Shown: positions 54,689-64,000 of the stretch, piece after piece
How the letters are laid out: each line of letters opens with the position of its first letter
Numbering within the stretch: the first letter of the stretch is position 1
DNA from: Actinomycetes bacterium
GTDB taxonomy: Bacteria > Actinomycetota > Acidimicrobiia > Acidimicrobiales > Acidimicrobiaceae
Length of the DNA stretch: 64,000 nucleotides
Assembly (NCBI GenBank): GCA_021819725.1
Contig: JAKAQR010000005.1
Coordinates: forward strand, 78,420 to 142,419
Direction: 5' to 3'
The notes under the pieces: model-generated
What the model saw: the letters and a program-made list of their open reading frames with translations, nothing else
Told to the model about the DNA's origin: nothing
Database searches by the model: none
Made by a program: the position numbers and the translations under genes

Positions 54689-55291
54689 ATGGAGTTCGAC
54701 GCAGTACTACGACGGCGACGGATGCACCGTTCCTTCACTGAAGAACCCGTCCATATCGAGGAGGTCAACGCTCTTTGCGAGGCGGCGCTTCGTGCACCTT
54801 CGGCTGGCTTCACCCAGGGTACCGAGTTGGTGATCGTACGAGACCCGCAACGCATTCGCACCATCCTGGAACTGATCACCACGCAAGACTGGTTGACGAA
54901 CGCTGTTAACCACCAAGGACTGCGTCACAGCCAAGTGTTGATCTTCCCAATCATCAACCAACAGGCGTATCTCGCACGATACGCAGAACCCGACAAAGCG
55001 CAATCCGGCATGGCGACCGAGGATGGTTGGCCTCAGCCTTATTGGCTGGTCGATGCAAGTTTTGCCACCATGCAACTGCTCCTAAAGGTCGTGGATCTTG
55101 GTCTCGGCGCAAGTTTCATGGGCATCTACTACGGCGCTGAGGAGCTGCGCACATTGCTAGCTCTGCCTGACGGGCACCATCCGCTCGGCATTCTCTGCAT
55201 TGGACACCCCAGCAACTCCCGTCTCACGGGCTCACCGAGTCGTCGTCAGCGCCGGGCCGCGGAAACGCTAATGCATTTCGAGCAGTGGTAA
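54689..55291 (+). CDS. Nitroreductase-family flavoprotein
   Basis: 200 residues. The flavin-binding N terminus appears as VLRRRRMHRSFTEEPV and ALRAPSAGFTQG, and LGLGASFMGIYYG and LGILCIGHP complete the fold. It is an FMN or F420-dependent oxidoreductase. ATG 54689 is preferred to one 24 bases upstream because similarity begins there. The proximity to cofD-cofE is not close enough to imply a shared role, but a separated FbiB C-terminal-type function is possible. Confidence 0.85.
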   Translation: MEFDAVLRRRRMHRSFTEEPVHIEEVNALCEAALRAPSAGFTQGTELVIVRDPQRIRTILELITTQDWLTNAVNHQGLRHSQVLIFPIINQQAYLARYAEPDKAQSGMATEDGWPQPYWLVDASFATMQLLLKVVDLGLGASFMGIYYGAEELRTLLALPDGHHPLGILCIGHPSNSRLTGSPSRRQRRAAETLMHFEQW

Positions 55292-55292
55292 C

Positions 55293-56465
55293 ATGATCGA
55301 GGGAGGCAATGTACGCTCTATGTCTAACTTACGAGAGCTACTGGCGAATGCACGAGCGCAGATCGACGAAGTTGAGCCCGTAACACTGCAGACGAAGCTC
55401 GGTGATGATTGGGTTCTTCTCGATGTACGTGAACCCGAGGAGTTCAGCCAGGGCACCATCCCCGGGAGTATTCTGCTACCCCGTGGCAACCTAGAACTGC
55501 AGATCGAAACGGTCATTCCAGACAAGAGGACCCCAATCGTGGTGTACTGCGCCGCGGGCGTGCGCAGTATCCTCGCTGCGTATACCTTGGGGCAACTCGG
55601 TTATACGAACGTCGCTTCACTCTCCGGGGGTTTTGAAGCATGGAAAGACCAGGGAGGACTCTGGCAGGTGCCACAACGGCTCGGTGATGCGCAGCGCCGT
55701 CGTTACCATCGCCACCTCCTGCTACCAGAGGTCGGTGAAGAGGGCCAACGGAAGTTGCTCGACTCCAAGGTCCTGCTGTTAGGAGCTGGAGGCCTCGGGT
55801 CGCCGATCATCTTGTACCTCGCCGCAGCGGGGGTGGGAACCCTTGGCATTCTCGACATGGACGAGGTCGATCTGTCAAACCTCCAGCGTCAAATTATTCA
55901 TACCACAGATTCGATTGGAAAACGTAAGGTCGACTCCGCCAGTGCGGCTGTCCGTGCCTTGAACCCTGATATCGACGTCATTACCTATGACTGTCGTCTC
56001 GATGCAACAAATATCGCCTCCATCATCGCTGACTACGATCTGATCGTCGATGGTACCGATAACTTTGCAACACGCTACCTGATCAACGATGCAGCGATCG
56101 TTGCGCGGCTTCCAGTGGTGCACGGCTCCATCTATCGCTTCGAGGGTCAGGTCACTGTTTTTGCGCCACCAAAAGGACCGTGTTATCGATGCTTCCAACC
56201 GACCCCCCCTCCGAGTGAACTCGCACCTTCATGCTCTGAAGCGGGCGTCTTGGGCGTCCTGCCGGGCATTATCGGGTCTCTCCAGGCCACAGAGACGCTC
56301 AAGCTCCTCCTCGGGATCGGTGACACGCTCGTTGGGCGCTTGCTCACCTACGACGCGTTGACCCAATCGTTACACACCTACCGTCTTGGGCGTAATCCCA
56401 ACTGTCCAAGCTGCGGAGACCGACCATCCGGCCTGGTCAATCACCAGAACATGGAGGCAGTGTAG
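55293..56465 (+). CDS. N-terminal rhodanese fused to ThiF/MoeB-type E1 adenylyltransferase
   Basis: 390 residues. Residues 1 to about 125 are a rhodanese domain with [18 protein letters not shown] and the active cysteine in [10 protein letters not shown]. An E1-like domain follows with the adenylation loop [32 protein letters not shown] and zinc pairs CYRC and CPSC. It would adenylate a small sulfur carrier (MoaD, ThiS or CysO) and deliver sulfur. MoeZ/MOCS3 proteins have the rhodanese at the C terminus, so this order is reversed. It starts one base after the nitroreductase stop; ATG 55320 is an alternative. Confidence 0.88.
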   Translation: MIEGGNVRSMSNLRELLANARAQIDEVEPVTLQTKLGDDWVLLDVREPEEFSQGTIPGSILLPRGNLELQIETVIPDKRTPIVVYCAAGVRSILAAYTLGQLGYTNVASLSGGFEAWKDQGGLWQVPQRLGDAQRRRYHRHLLLPEVGEEGQRKLLDSKVLLLGAGGLGSPIILYLAAAGVGTLGILDMDEVDLSNLQRQIIHTTDSIGKRKVDSASAAVRALNPDIDVITYDCRLDATNIASIIADYDLIVDGTDNFATRYLINDAAIVARLPVVHGSIYRFEGQVTVFAPPKGPCYRCFQPTPPPSELAPSCSEAGVLGVLPGIIGSLQATETLKLLLGIGDTLVGRLLTYDALTQSLHTYRLGRNPNCPSCGDRPSGLVNHQNMEAV

Positions 56466-56529
56466 CATCGAGACTCCCAACCATCAAACTCTTCACTCAC
56501 CAAACTCGATCTCAGACGATGCAAGTAGG

Positions 56530-58110
56530 ATGGCAAGGGTGACCACAAGACAGACCGACTCTGAGATACCCATCGAACCCTTCTATTCTCCCGCGAACAC
56601 CTCGGTGAACTATGCGAGTGATCTTGGTGATCCAGGTACCTTTCCGTTTACCCGTGGAATTTATCCCGAGATGTATCGCCAGCGCAACTGGACCATGCGA
56701 CAGTATGCCGGTTTTGGGACCGCTGAGGCCACCAACGAACGCTTTCGATTCCTGCTCGCCAACGGCCAAACAGGGTTGTCTTGCGCCTTCGATCTGCCGA
56801 CACAGATGGGCTATGACGCCGATCACCCCCGAGCCGATGGAGAGGTGGGTCGAGTCGGCGTGGCAATCTCCTCCATTGAGGACATGCATCGACTTTTGCA
56901 GGGCATTCCACTCGACAAAGTCACGACCTCCATGACCATCAACGCCACCGCTTCCACCCTGCTGCTCCTCTACCAGCTAGTCGCAGAGGAGAACAACGTC
57001 GATCCCTCGGCCATTGGGGGAACGATCCAAAATGATATTCTGAAAGAATATGCCGCTCGCGGTACCTACATCTATCCTCCTCGCCCAAGCATGCGCATCA
57101 TCACTGACATCTTCGCGTACTGCCAACGGGAACTTCCCCACTTCAATACCATCTCCATCTCGGGCTATCACATCCGTGAAGCGGGCTCCACCGCAGCACA
57201 AGAGCTTGCCTTCACCATTGCCAACGGCATCGCCTACGTCGAAGCCGCTCTGGCCGCTGGACTGGCAGTCGATGATTTTGCGCCGCGACTCAGCTTCTTC
57301 TGGAACGCCCATAACAATCTCTTCGAGGAGGTTGCCAAGTTTCGGGCTGCTCGACGGCTCTGGGCCCATATCATGCAAGAACGCTTCCATGCTCAAGATC
57401 CACGATCCCTGCTCATGCGTTTCCATACCCAGACCGGCGGCTCAACCCTGACAGCACAGCAACCAGAGGTGAACCTCGTGCGAGTCTCAGTCCAAGCGTT
57501 AGCGGCCGCCCTCGGGGGCACACAGTCGCTGCACACTAACGGTTATGACGAGGCCCTCGGTTTGCCAACCGAAAAGGCGGCCAAACTCGCGCTCAGGACA
57601 CAGCAAGTGATCGCCTATGAGACGGGGGTAACCGACACGGTCGATCCACTCGCAGGTTCCTATTACGTCGAGTCGCTCACCAGTTCGCTCGAAGCAAAGG
57701 CACGCGAATACCTCGAGGAGATCGATGGACGTGGAGGTGCGGTCGCAGCCATCGAAAACGGGTACATCCAACAGGAGATCGAACGTGCCGCCTATGCCTA
57801 CACCAAGGCCGTTGATGCTGGCGAAAAAGTGATCGTTGGAGTGAACCGCTTCGTCGATAAGCAGGAGTCGAGTCCAGAGGTCTTCCCGATTGATCCAGCG
57901 CTACAGAGACAGCAGATACAGGAGATCCGCGAGTTGCGCCGCCGCCGTGATCAAGGGACCGTCGATCGGGCACTCACCGAACTCAAAGTGGCCGCTCGTG
58001 GAACCGACAACGTCTGTTACCCGATGAAGCGTGCCTTAGCGGCGCGCGCTACCTTGGGCGAGGTCGCCGATACGTTGCGCGACGTATTCGGAACGTTTTC
58101 TCCTATTTGA
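56530..58110 (+). CDS. Methylmalonyl-CoA mutase large subunit (no B12 domain)
   Basis: 526 residues from ATG 56530. The TIM-barrel substrate domain shows [50 protein letters not shown] and [18 protein letters not shown] Tyr in the PEMY motif matches methylmalonyl-CoA mutase (isobutyryl-CoA mutase has Phe there). The C-terminal cobalamin-binding domain is absent, as in two-subunit archaeal-type mutases and IcmA-type enzymes, so a small B12-binding subunit must be elsewhere. It rearranges methylmalonyl-CoA to succinyl-CoA and needs adenosylcobalamin, which the PduO-type enzyme at 60129 can make. Confidence 0.9.
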   Translation: MARVTTRQTDSEIPIEPFYSPANTSVNYASDLGDPGTFPFTRGIYPEMYRQRNWTMRQYAGFGTAEATNERFRFLLANGQTGLSCAFDLPTQMGYDADHPRADGEVGRVGVAISSIEDMHRLLQGIPLDKVTTSMTINATASTLLLLYQLVAEENNVDPSAIGGTIQNDILKEYAARGTYIYPPRPSMRIITDIFAYCQRELPHFNTISISGYHIREAGSTAAQELAFTIANGIAYVEAALAAGLAVDDFAPRLSFFWNAHNNLFEEVAKFRAARRLWAHIMQERFHAQDPRSLLMRFHTQTGGSTLTAQQPEVNLVRVSVQALAAALGGTQSLHTNGYDEALGLPTEKAAKLALRTQQVIAYETGVTDTVDPLAGSYYVESLTSSLEAKAREYLEEIDGRGGAVAAIENGYIQQEIERAAYAYTKAVDAGEKVIVGVNRFVDKQESSPEVFPIDPALQRQQIQEIRELRRRRDQGTVDRALTELKVAARGTDNVCYPMKRALAARATLGEVADTLRDVFGTFSPI

Positions 58111-58134
58111 TTTTGATATATTCTATGCTATACT
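58107..58134 (+). promoter_or_regulatory. Candidate sigma-70 promoter
   Basis: TTGATT (58107-58112), a 16-base spacer and TATACT (58129-58134) preceded by TG one base before (extended -10). It sits in an unusually AT-rich patch just upstream of the gene at 58164 and starts at the end of the mutase gene. Confidence 0.6.
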
Positions 58135-58163
58135 GATGTAAGAGAAGACCAAGGAGGGTCGTT

Positions 58164-58745
58164 ATGGGTCAGGAAGGTCCACGTCCAGAATTCCTCACTG
58201 TGTGCCGTTGGGAGGTCCCACACCGTCAAGAGCAGTGGTGGCCGATCACATCAGAGTACGTGCAGCTGCTCTGGCTGCCGATACTTGGTCCATCCTGCAT
58301 TGTGCTCTTGCAGCGCCTAGACCTGCTGATCGGGGAGGCGAAACAGGTCAGAACCTCCACCGAGGAGCTCGCTCGATCGCTCGGGCTCGGCCATACCCCA
58401 CACCGAGGTTCGCTGCTGGACCGCAGTATCGATCGTTGCTGCGATTTCCGCGTGCTCCGTGAACTCATTCCAGGGCTCATCGAGGTGCCGCGCGAGCTAC
58501 CTCCTCTGAGCAGCCGACAGCTCAAACGACTGCCAGAGAGCCTCCAAGTCGTCGCACATGCGCAGCCTGAACTCCAACGTTATCGCAACGAGACCGAACG
58601 AAGAGGTCGACTACATCAACTCACCGCCACACTAGCCAACCTAGGTGCAACGGACGACGAGATCAGCGACCAACTCCTTCGGCTCGGTTACCCGCCTGAA
58701 CGTTCCACGGCCTCTAGTCGTGCGTACCCTGTAACCAGCGGATAA
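58164..58745 (+). CDS. Conserved actinobacterial hypothetical protein
   Basis: 193 residues, with AAGGAGG upstream of ATG 58164 and a good promoter. The N-terminal half has VCRWEVPHRQEQWWPITSEY, VQLLWLPILGPS and a hydrophobic stretch, then a helix-turn-helix-like LARSLGLGHTPHRGS and a basic region LSSRQLKRLPESLQ. I recall this pattern as a widespread actinobacterial protein of unknown function; its winged-helix-like centre suggests DNA binding. Its end overlaps the convergent pepA gene by 32 bases. Confidence 0.7.
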   Translation: MGQEGPRPEFLTVCRWEVPHRQEQWWPITSEYVQLLWLPILGPSCIVLLQRLDLLIGEAKQVRTSTEELARSLGLGHTPHRGSLLDRSIDRCCDFRVLRELIPGLIEVPRELPPLSSRQLKRLPESLQVVAHAQPELQRYRNETERRGRLHQLTATLANLGATDDEISDQLLRLGYPPERSTASSRAYPVTSG

Positions 58746-60078
58746 AGGTCACTACACCAAATCCTGTCGCTCCTGCTCGTATCCAGCCGTGATCGGTCTC
58801 GGCTCGCGAGGGTCCGGCGATATCGAGGTGTGCCCACCGTGCGTCTGGCACGAAACGCTGAAGAAGAAGAGCCGCTGCGATGGCACCACCACCGCGCTTG
58901 CCAATGTTCTTCATATCCGCCACCTCCGAGGCGATCAACTTCTCGTAGCTCGAAGGGAGAGGCAGTCGCCAGTTGGGCTCAACGGCCTCTTCTCCAGCGG
59001 TATGAAGTGCATCGAGAAGCAACTCGTCGTTGCCCATCAGTCCTGCGACCTCTTCACCTAATGCGACGACACAAGCGCCGGTGAGTGTCGCGATATCGAC
59101 GATCTCATCGTTGCCGTCCTCCAGGGCAAGTGTCAGACCATCAGCCAAGACAAGGCGTCCCTCTGCATCGGTGTTCAAAACTTCAATCGTACGTCCCGAA
59201 CGCGTAACCAAGACATCGCCCGGCTTTTGGGCACTGCCAGAGGGCATATTCTCAGTCATCATGAGATAACCATTGACCTCATGCGACACACCGAGCGCAC
59301 CCAAAGTCGACATCGCGGCGAGCACCGCGGCGGCGCCACCCATGTCCGTCTTCATGGTCATCATCCCCTCACCAGATTTGAGTGAGAGGCCCCCTGAGTC
59401 AAAGGTGATGCCCTTCCCTACGAGTCCGATCTTCTTTCCAGCCGTCTGCTGAGGGCGATAGGTCAGTTTGATGGCACGCGGAGGCTCCACCGACCCACGA
59501 GCCACCCCAAGGAGGCCGCCCAATCGCTCCTCCTCACAGGTCTGCTCGTCCCATACGCGAATCTCAAGGCCAGAGCGAGCCGCAACATCGCTCGCCATGC
59601 GTGCAAACGCTGTCGGGGTCAAGCGCGATGGTGGTTCGTTCACTAGATCGCGAGCCAACGCCACCGCCTCAGCGATCACTGACGCCCGCTCCACTGCAGC
59701 GCCCTCAGCTTCGTGGCCAAGCACGACAACCTGAGTACAGACAGAGGATTCGGTATCCTCACGGGTTCGATAGGTATCGAAACGATACCCAGCCAGCAAC
59801 ATGCCGATGGTAAGTTCTTCAATTTGGGTCTCGTTCAAAGCGGGCAGGGTCAGCGCTACCTCAGGAAAATGAGCGCGTGACGCCTCGTCGACCACCGCCG
59901 CCCCCAGAGCACGAAGCTGTTCGGCGGTCGCCTCAGCGACGACGCCGAAGTGATACTGCAGTGCACCATCTACAACAGTTGGCTGCATCCGAGTTGTGTG
60001 CTCACCCTCGACAATACGAACGTCGACAGCACCAGCACTTGCCTTTTGCGCAATCGAAACCGATGTCTTTAAACTCAC
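58714..60078 (-). CDS. pepA: Leucyl aminopeptidase (M17)
   Basis: 454 residues from GTG 60078, with AAGGAGG five bases upstream; a start at 60111 is possible but less well spaced. The dizinc site shows GKGITFDSGGLSLK and TDMGGAAAVLA, and the signature NTDAEGRLVLADG is intact. The N-terminal domain is typical macrodomain-like. It removes N-terminal residues from peptides in the cytoplasm. Convergent overlap with the preceding gene is 32 bases. Confidence 0.95.
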   Translation of the reverse strand: MSLKTSVSIAQKASAGAVDVRIVEGEHTTRMQPTVVDGALQYHFGVVAEATAEQLRALGAAVVDEASRAHFPEVALTLPALNETQIEELTIGMLLAGYRFDTYRTREDTESSVCTQVVVLGHEAEGAAVERASVIAEAVALARDLVNEPPSRLTPTAFARMASDVAARSGLEIRVWDEQTCEEERLGGLLGVARGSVEPPRAIKLTYRPQQTAGKKIGLVGKGITFDSGGLSLKSGEGMMTMKTDMGGAAAVLAAMSTLGALGVSHEVNGYLMMTENMPSGSAQKPGDVLVTRSGRTIEVLNTDAEGRLVLADGLTLALEDGNDEIVDIATLTGACVVALGEEVAGLMGNDELLLDALHTAGEEAVEPNWRLPLPSSYEKLIASEVADMKNIGKRGGGAIAAALLLQRFVPDARWAHLDIAGPSRAETDHGWIRAGATGFGVVTFIRWLQGTHD

Positions 60079-60128
60079 TCCATCCTCCTTGGGATCCACG
60101 TTCTTGAACAAGTCTGTCCTCTTGCACC

Positions 60129-60674
60129 CTAGGCGTTCTGAGCTCCTCGCGCGGTCAGCGACACGCCCTCACTCCATCGAGCCAACGTCCAGACAAGATC
60201 AGAGAGCCTGTTCAGGTACATCTGCACCAGAGAGTCTGGAGCCTCCTCAACGAAGGCGACGCTGTGTCGTTCTGCCCGACGGACAACCGTGCGTGCAACA
60301 TCCAAAAACGCCGCAGTCACCTCCTCACCCGGGACGACAAACTCCTTTGGTGGTTGAAAACGCAGAGAAATCTGGTCAATGAGTTCCTCTAAGTGTGTCA
60401 CCATGTCACGAGTCACCAGTGTTGTACCCGGTTTGAGATGATCGCGTTTGCTAGCCTGAGTCGCTACCTCCGCCATCAGTATCCAAAGATCGAGTTCGAG
60501 GTCCCGGCAGATTGACGCGAGTTCCCCGGTGGCATGGGCCCGAACAAGACCGAGATGGGCCTGAGCTTCATCAACTGCACCATTGAGCTCGACCTGGGGT
60601 GAATTTTTCGGGACCCTCCCGCCATAGAGCAACCCAGTGGTTCCTTTGTCCCCTGTCTTGGTGTAGATCTTCAC
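60129..60674 (-). CDS. PduO-type ATP:cob(I)alamin adenosyltransferase
   Basis: 181 residues. The ATP-binding N terminus is YTKTGDKGTTGLLYGGRV, with RRAERHSVAF and LNRLSDLVWTLARW completing the signature. It makes adenosylcobalamin from cob(I)alamin and ATP. The methylmalonyl-CoA mutase subunit 2 kb away needs that cofactor. It is divergent from metH with only 48 bases between starts and lies upstream of pepA on the same strand. Confidence 0.95.
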   Translation of the reverse strand: MKIYTKTGDKGTTGLLYGGRVPKNSPQVELNGAVDEAQAHLGLVRAHATGELASICRDLELDLWILMAEVATQASKRDHLKPGTTLVTRDMVTHLEELIDQISLRFQPPKEFVVPGEEVTAAFLDVARTVVRRAERHSVAFVEEAPDSLVQMYLNRLSDLVWTLARWSEGVSLTARGAQNA

Positions 60675-60722
60675 ATCATTCCCTTCGAAAAACGCAGCTC
60701 AGCACCTACTAGCCTATTAGAC

Positions 60723-63700
60723 ATGCTCGACTACGCCCGGCTAGTTCAAGAACAGATCGTCATCTTTGACGGCGCGACTGGCACCAACCTACAGCTCCGC
60801 GAACTCACTGCCGACGACTTCGGCGGCGAGCATCTCGAGGGCTGCAACGAGGTGCTCGTGCGCACAAAACCAGAGGTCATCGAGCAGCTTCATGCCTCAT
60901 TTCTTGAGGTCGGCGTGGACGTGATTGAGACCGACAGCTTTGGATCCCTGTCGCCAGTCTTAGCTGAATACGGGCTCGCATCACAGGCCCGTGAACTGAA
61001 TGAAACCGCAGCTCGGTTAGCCGTCCGAGTGGCCAGAGACTTCTCAACACCCAACCATCCACGCTACGTTGCTGGCAGCATGGGCCCAGGAACCAAACTT
61101 CCGACGCTCGGACAGATTGAGTTCGAGACACTCGTCGATGCCTACCATACCCAGGCGGCAGGTTTGATCGCCGGCGGCGTTGACCTCTTACTTATTGAGA
61201 CCGTCTATGACATACTCTCGGCAAAGGCTGCAATGATCGGTGCTCGCCTGGCAATGCAGAGTGAGGGTCGTACGCTGCCGATACAGCTCCAAGTAACGAT
61301 CGAGCTCACCGGCCGCATGCTTCCTGGAACTGAGATCGGTGCTGCCCTCTCTTCGCTCAGCGCCATGCAACCGACCGTCTTTGGCATCAACTGCGCCACC
61401 GGTCCTACAGAGATGAGTGAGCATCTCCGATATTTGGCGGAGCGCAGCCCTTTACCGATCTCCTGTCTACCCAATGCTGGACTCCCATCGGTCAAAGACG
61501 GCAAGATGCACTACGATCTCACGCCGGACCAGCTGGCCACCTCCCTGCGTCGCTTCGTACACGATTTTGGCGTTACTGTCATCGGCGGATGCTGTGGCAC
61601 CACACCTGACCACCTCAAGGCGGTGGTGGAGGCCTGCCGAGATCTCACACCAGAACCACGCCAACCAAGCCTGGAACCCGAGGTTGCGTCGTTGTACTCC
61701 CCTGTCTCCTTGCGTCAGGACACCTCCCTACTGAACGTCGGCGAACGAACGAATGCCAACGGCTCGAAACGCTTTCGTGAGGCTCTTCTTGCAGCTGATT
61801 ACGATACCTGTGTGGCGATGGCCCAAGAACAGGTTCGCGACGGTGCCCACCTTATCGACCTCTGCGTTGACTATACCGGTGAAGACGGTGTGCACAACAT
61901 GGGGGAGCTGAGTGCACGCCTCGCCACTGCAGCAACTCTACCTATCATGCTTGACTCCACCGAGGCAGAGGTAATCGAAGTCGCGTTGACCCATCTCGGT
62001 GGAAGAACGATTCTGAACTCCGTCAACCTCGAAGAAGGCGATGCCCCTGGATCGCGTCTCGACAAATTTCTCACCCTCGCGCAGCGCTTCGGAGCCGCAG
62101 TAGTGGCGACCTGCATTGACGAGGAGGGGCAAGCACGAACACCTGAGTGGAAACTCAAAGCCGCCACCTCTATCGCCAATATCGCGATAGATCGGTATGG
62201 GCTCCAACCTGCCGATCTCATCTTCGACCCACTCGTGCTCCCCATTACGACTGGGATGGAAGAGTCCCGCCAAGATGCCAAAGCCACCATCGAAGGTATC
62301 CGGCTCATCCATGAGGCCTTCCCTGAATCGCACATCATCATCGGCTTATCCAACGTATCGTTTGGCCTGAAAGCTGCGGCCCGAGAAGTACTGAACTCCG
62401 TTTTTCTCGAAGAATGTCGGCTCAATGGACTCAGTATGGCAATTTTACACCCTTCAAAGATCATCCCTCTGGCAAAGATTCCCGAAGAGATCACAACAGT
62501 CTGCCTTGACCTCATCTATGACCGTCGCCGAGATGGCTATGATCCGCTGTCGCGACTCATTGACCTATTTGAATCCGCAGAAAGCCTCAAGGAAACTGGA
62601 CCTCCGTTAGAGTCGCTCCCCGTCGATGAGCGCCTCTACCGCCGCATCGTTGACGGGAATCGAGTCGGTCTTGAAACCGACCTCCGGCAAGCACTCGACG
62701 GGGGATCGGCACCACTTGCGATCGTCAACGACATCCTTCTCGCGGCCATGGCCGAGGTCGGCGACCTCTTCGGTTCAGGGCAGATGCAGCTACCTTTTGT
62801 CCTCGCTTCGGCTGAGACCATGAAACAGGCAGTCGCTTATCTTGAGCCCTTTATGGATCGCGCGGACTCCACCAATCGCGGGACCATTGTACTTGCCACC
62901 GTCAAGGGCGACGTGCACGATATCGGCAAGAATCTCGTGGATATCATCCTGACAAACAATGGTTTCCATGTTCACAATCTCGGTATCAAAGTTGCGGTCA
63001 ATGAACTCATCGAAAAAGCCGTCGAGACGAAGGCGGATGCGATAGGCATGAGTGGATTGCTGGTCAAATCAACGCTCGTCATGCGGGATAATCTTCTCGA
63101 ACTCAATGCACGGGGTCTGGACCATATCCCAGTCATTCTTGGAGGAGCCGCCCTCACACGATCATTTGTGGAACGCGATCTGCGCGAGATCTACAAGGGA
63201 AGAGTCTTCTACGGTAAAGATGCCTTCGAAGGACTTACTGTGCTCGACAAGCTCGTCAAAATCTCCCATGGTGACCTCACTGACGACCAATTCGGTCGCA
63301 AGATCAAAGCTTCCTCCGTTAAGCGCATGCGAACCGAAGCGAGCGTTCGTTCCGAAGAACGTACCATTCGCTCCGAAGAGGTACCATTCGATAATCCGGT
63401 CTATACCCCTCCGTTTCTCGGCACAAGGGTGGTGAAAGGCGTCCCTCTCGAGGAGATCGCCGCCTATCTCAATGAAACAGCGCTCTTTCGTCATCAGTGG
63501 GGCTATCGACCCCAAAATGGAGAATCTGACGCTGAGTTCAAAGAACGGATTCGCCAGCAACTCGCGCTAGAACTCGATCACGCAAAAACGGACCAGATCT
63601 TGATTCCCCAGCTCGTCTATGGATACTTCCCCTGCAACTCTGAGGGCAATGACCTGATCATATGGGACCCTTCGGCGCGTGATCGTGAATTGACCCGTTT

Positions 63701-64000
63701 CCAATTCCCGCGGCAGCCAAATGCACCACATCTATGCATCGCCGATTTCTACCGACCCCGTACAACGCAAGAAGTTGACTACGTCGCCTTTCACGTAGTG
63801 ACCATGGGTAAACGTGTCAGTGAGGTGGCCCAAGAATACTTCCGCGACAATCGCTACCAAGATTACCTGCATCTCCATGGGCTCGGCGTTGAAATGACCG
63901 AAGCTCTCGCGGAGTTGTGGCATGCACGGGTGCGACGCGAATGGGGATTCAGCAGCGAAGACGGACCAACACTAACCGGTCTCTTCAAACAGGCCTACCG
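60723..64000 (+). CDS. metH: Cobalamin-dependent methionine synthase, 3' partial
   Basis: 1092 codons are in view and the frame runs off the right edge without a stop. The homocysteine domain starts IVIFDGATGTNLQL and carries the zinc cysteines in GGCCGTTP (around residue 287). The pterin domain follows with LLNVGERTNANGS. The B12 modules contain the cap helices and DVHDIGKNLVDIIL (cobalt-ligating His around residue 730). The reactivation domain has begun (ALFRHQWGYRP, QLVYGYFPCN). It methylates homocysteine from methyltetrahydrofolate. No cobalamin riboswitch fits in the 48-base gap upstream. Confidence 0.97.
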   Translation, partial: MLDYARLVQEQIVIFDGATGTNLQLRELTADDFGGEHLEGCNEVLVRTKPEVIEQLHASFLEVGVDVIETDSFGSLSPVLAEYGLASQARELNETAARLAVRVARDFSTPNHPRYVAGSMGPGTKLPTLGQIEFETLVDAYHTQAAGLIAGGVDLLLIETVYDILSAKAAMIGARLAMQSEGRTLPIQLQVTIELTGRMLPGTEIGAALSSLSAMQPTVFGINCATGPTEMSEHLRYLAERSPLPISCLPNAGLPSVKDGKMHYDLTPDQLATSLRRFVHDFGVTVIGGCCGTTPDHLKAVVEACRDLTPEPRQPSLEPEVASLYSPVSLRQDTSLLNVGERTNANGSKRFREALLAADYDTCVAMAQEQVRDGAHLIDLCVDYTGEDGVHNMGELSARLATAATLPIMLDSTEAEVIEVALTHLGGRTILNSVNLEEGDAPGSRLDKFLTLAQRFGAAVVATCIDEEGQARTPEWKLKAATSIANIAIDRYGLQPADLIFDPLVLPITTGMEESRQDAKATIEGIRLIHEAFPESHIIIGLSNVSFGLKAAAREVLNSVFLEECRLNGLSMAILHPSKIIPLAKIPEEITTVCLDLIYDRRRDGYDPLSRLIDLFESAESLKETGPPLESLPVDERLYRRIVDGNRVGLETDLRQALDGGSAPLAIVNDILLAAMAEVGDLFGSGQMQLPFVLASAETMKQAVAYLEPFMDRADSTNRGTIVLATVKGDVHDIGKNLVDIILTNNGFHVHNLGIKVAVNELIEKAVETKADAIGMSGLLVKSTLVMRDNLLELNARGLDHIPVILGGAALTRSFVERDLREIYKGRVFYGKDAFEGLTVLDKLVKISHGDLTDDQFGRKIKASSVKRMRTEASVRSEERTIRSEEVPFDNPVYTPPFLGTRVVKGVPLEEIAAYLNETALFRHQWGYRPQNGESDAEFKERIRQQLALELDHAKTDQILIPQLVYGYFPCNSEGNDLIIWDPSARDRELTRFQFPRQPNAPHLCIADFYRPRTTQEVDYVAFHVVTMGKRVSEVAQEYFRDNRYQDYLHLHGLGVEMTEALAELWHARVRREWGFSSEDGPTLTGLFKQAY

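Noticed and set aside
60675..60722. Cobalamin or SAM riboswitch upstream of metH
   Set aside because: Only 48 bases separate the divergent starts, too few for either aptamer.

Overview
This window looks like chromosomal DNA of a moderately GC-rich actinobacterium, most plausibly an acidophilic member of the Acidimicrobiia (Ferrimicrobium/Acidithrix-like). That placement is inference from gene content: coenzyme F420 genes, a membrane glycosyltransferase paired with a DUF5719-like protein, frequent GTG/TTG starts, and the rne-rplU-rpmA-obgE-proB-proA order. No database search was run. All products are assigned from visible motifs and family knowledge.

0-20.2 kb is a dense minus-strand housekeeping block. 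Read in the direction of transcription it contains tRNA-Pro, tRNA-Gly, a CsoR-type metal regulator, trigger factor, clpP, clpX, folC, ndk, the rod-shape and wall-elongation cluster mreB-mreC-mreD-mrdA, RNase G/E, ribosomal proteins L21 and L27, the GTPase Obg, proline synthesis proB-proA, and a MoxR/VWA pair. The left edge cuts a secreted GH25/DUF1906-like protein on the plus strand.

20.2-26.8 kb is mixed: a DedA membrane protein, a RecB-type Fe-S nuclease overlapping a PAP2 phosphatase, a DsbA-like protein, a GalT/HIT-like protein, an orphan soluble GAF histidine kinase and a ZapE ATPase. 26.8-30.9 kb is an accessory, decaying stretch. It has a 4 x 13-bp tandem repeat, a NUDIX pseudogene, an intact lone AAA+ ATPase, an acyltransferase-3 fragment and a GNAT acetyltransferase pseudogene.

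30.9-50.5 kb is a surface-polysaccharide region in two minus-strand operons. Operon 1 has three GT4 glycosyltransferases, a GDP-deoxymannose reductase-like enzyme, a large GT2 membrane glycosyltransferase and a DUF5719-like protein. Operon 2 has an acyl-CoA dehydrogenase, rfbA, rfbB, rfbD, a GT2 rhamnosyltransferase-like gene, a repeat-tailed membrane protein, a nucleotidyltransferase and a GalE-like epimerase. They are separated by cofD-cofE of F420 synthesis. rmlC is not in the window. Nearly every junction in these operons is an ATGA/GTGA overlap.

50.8-64 kb is carboxylic acid and B12 metabolism: birA divergent from a biotin carboxylase/BCCP fusion, an M20 amidohydrolase, a nitroreductase, an N-terminal rhodanese/E1 fusion, a methylmalonyl-CoA mutase large subunit lacking its B12 domain, leucyl aminopeptidase, a PduO-type adenosyltransferase, and a cobalamin-dependent methionine synthase cut by the right edge. 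Biotin carboxylase, mutase and adenosyltransferase fit together as a propionyl/methylmalonyl-CoA module.

No clear undescribed multi-gene system was found. The most unusual signals are a glycosyltransferase whose only sensible start is a GTC codon behind a perfect Shine-Dalgarno, and the pseudogene-flanked AAA+ island at 27-31 kb.
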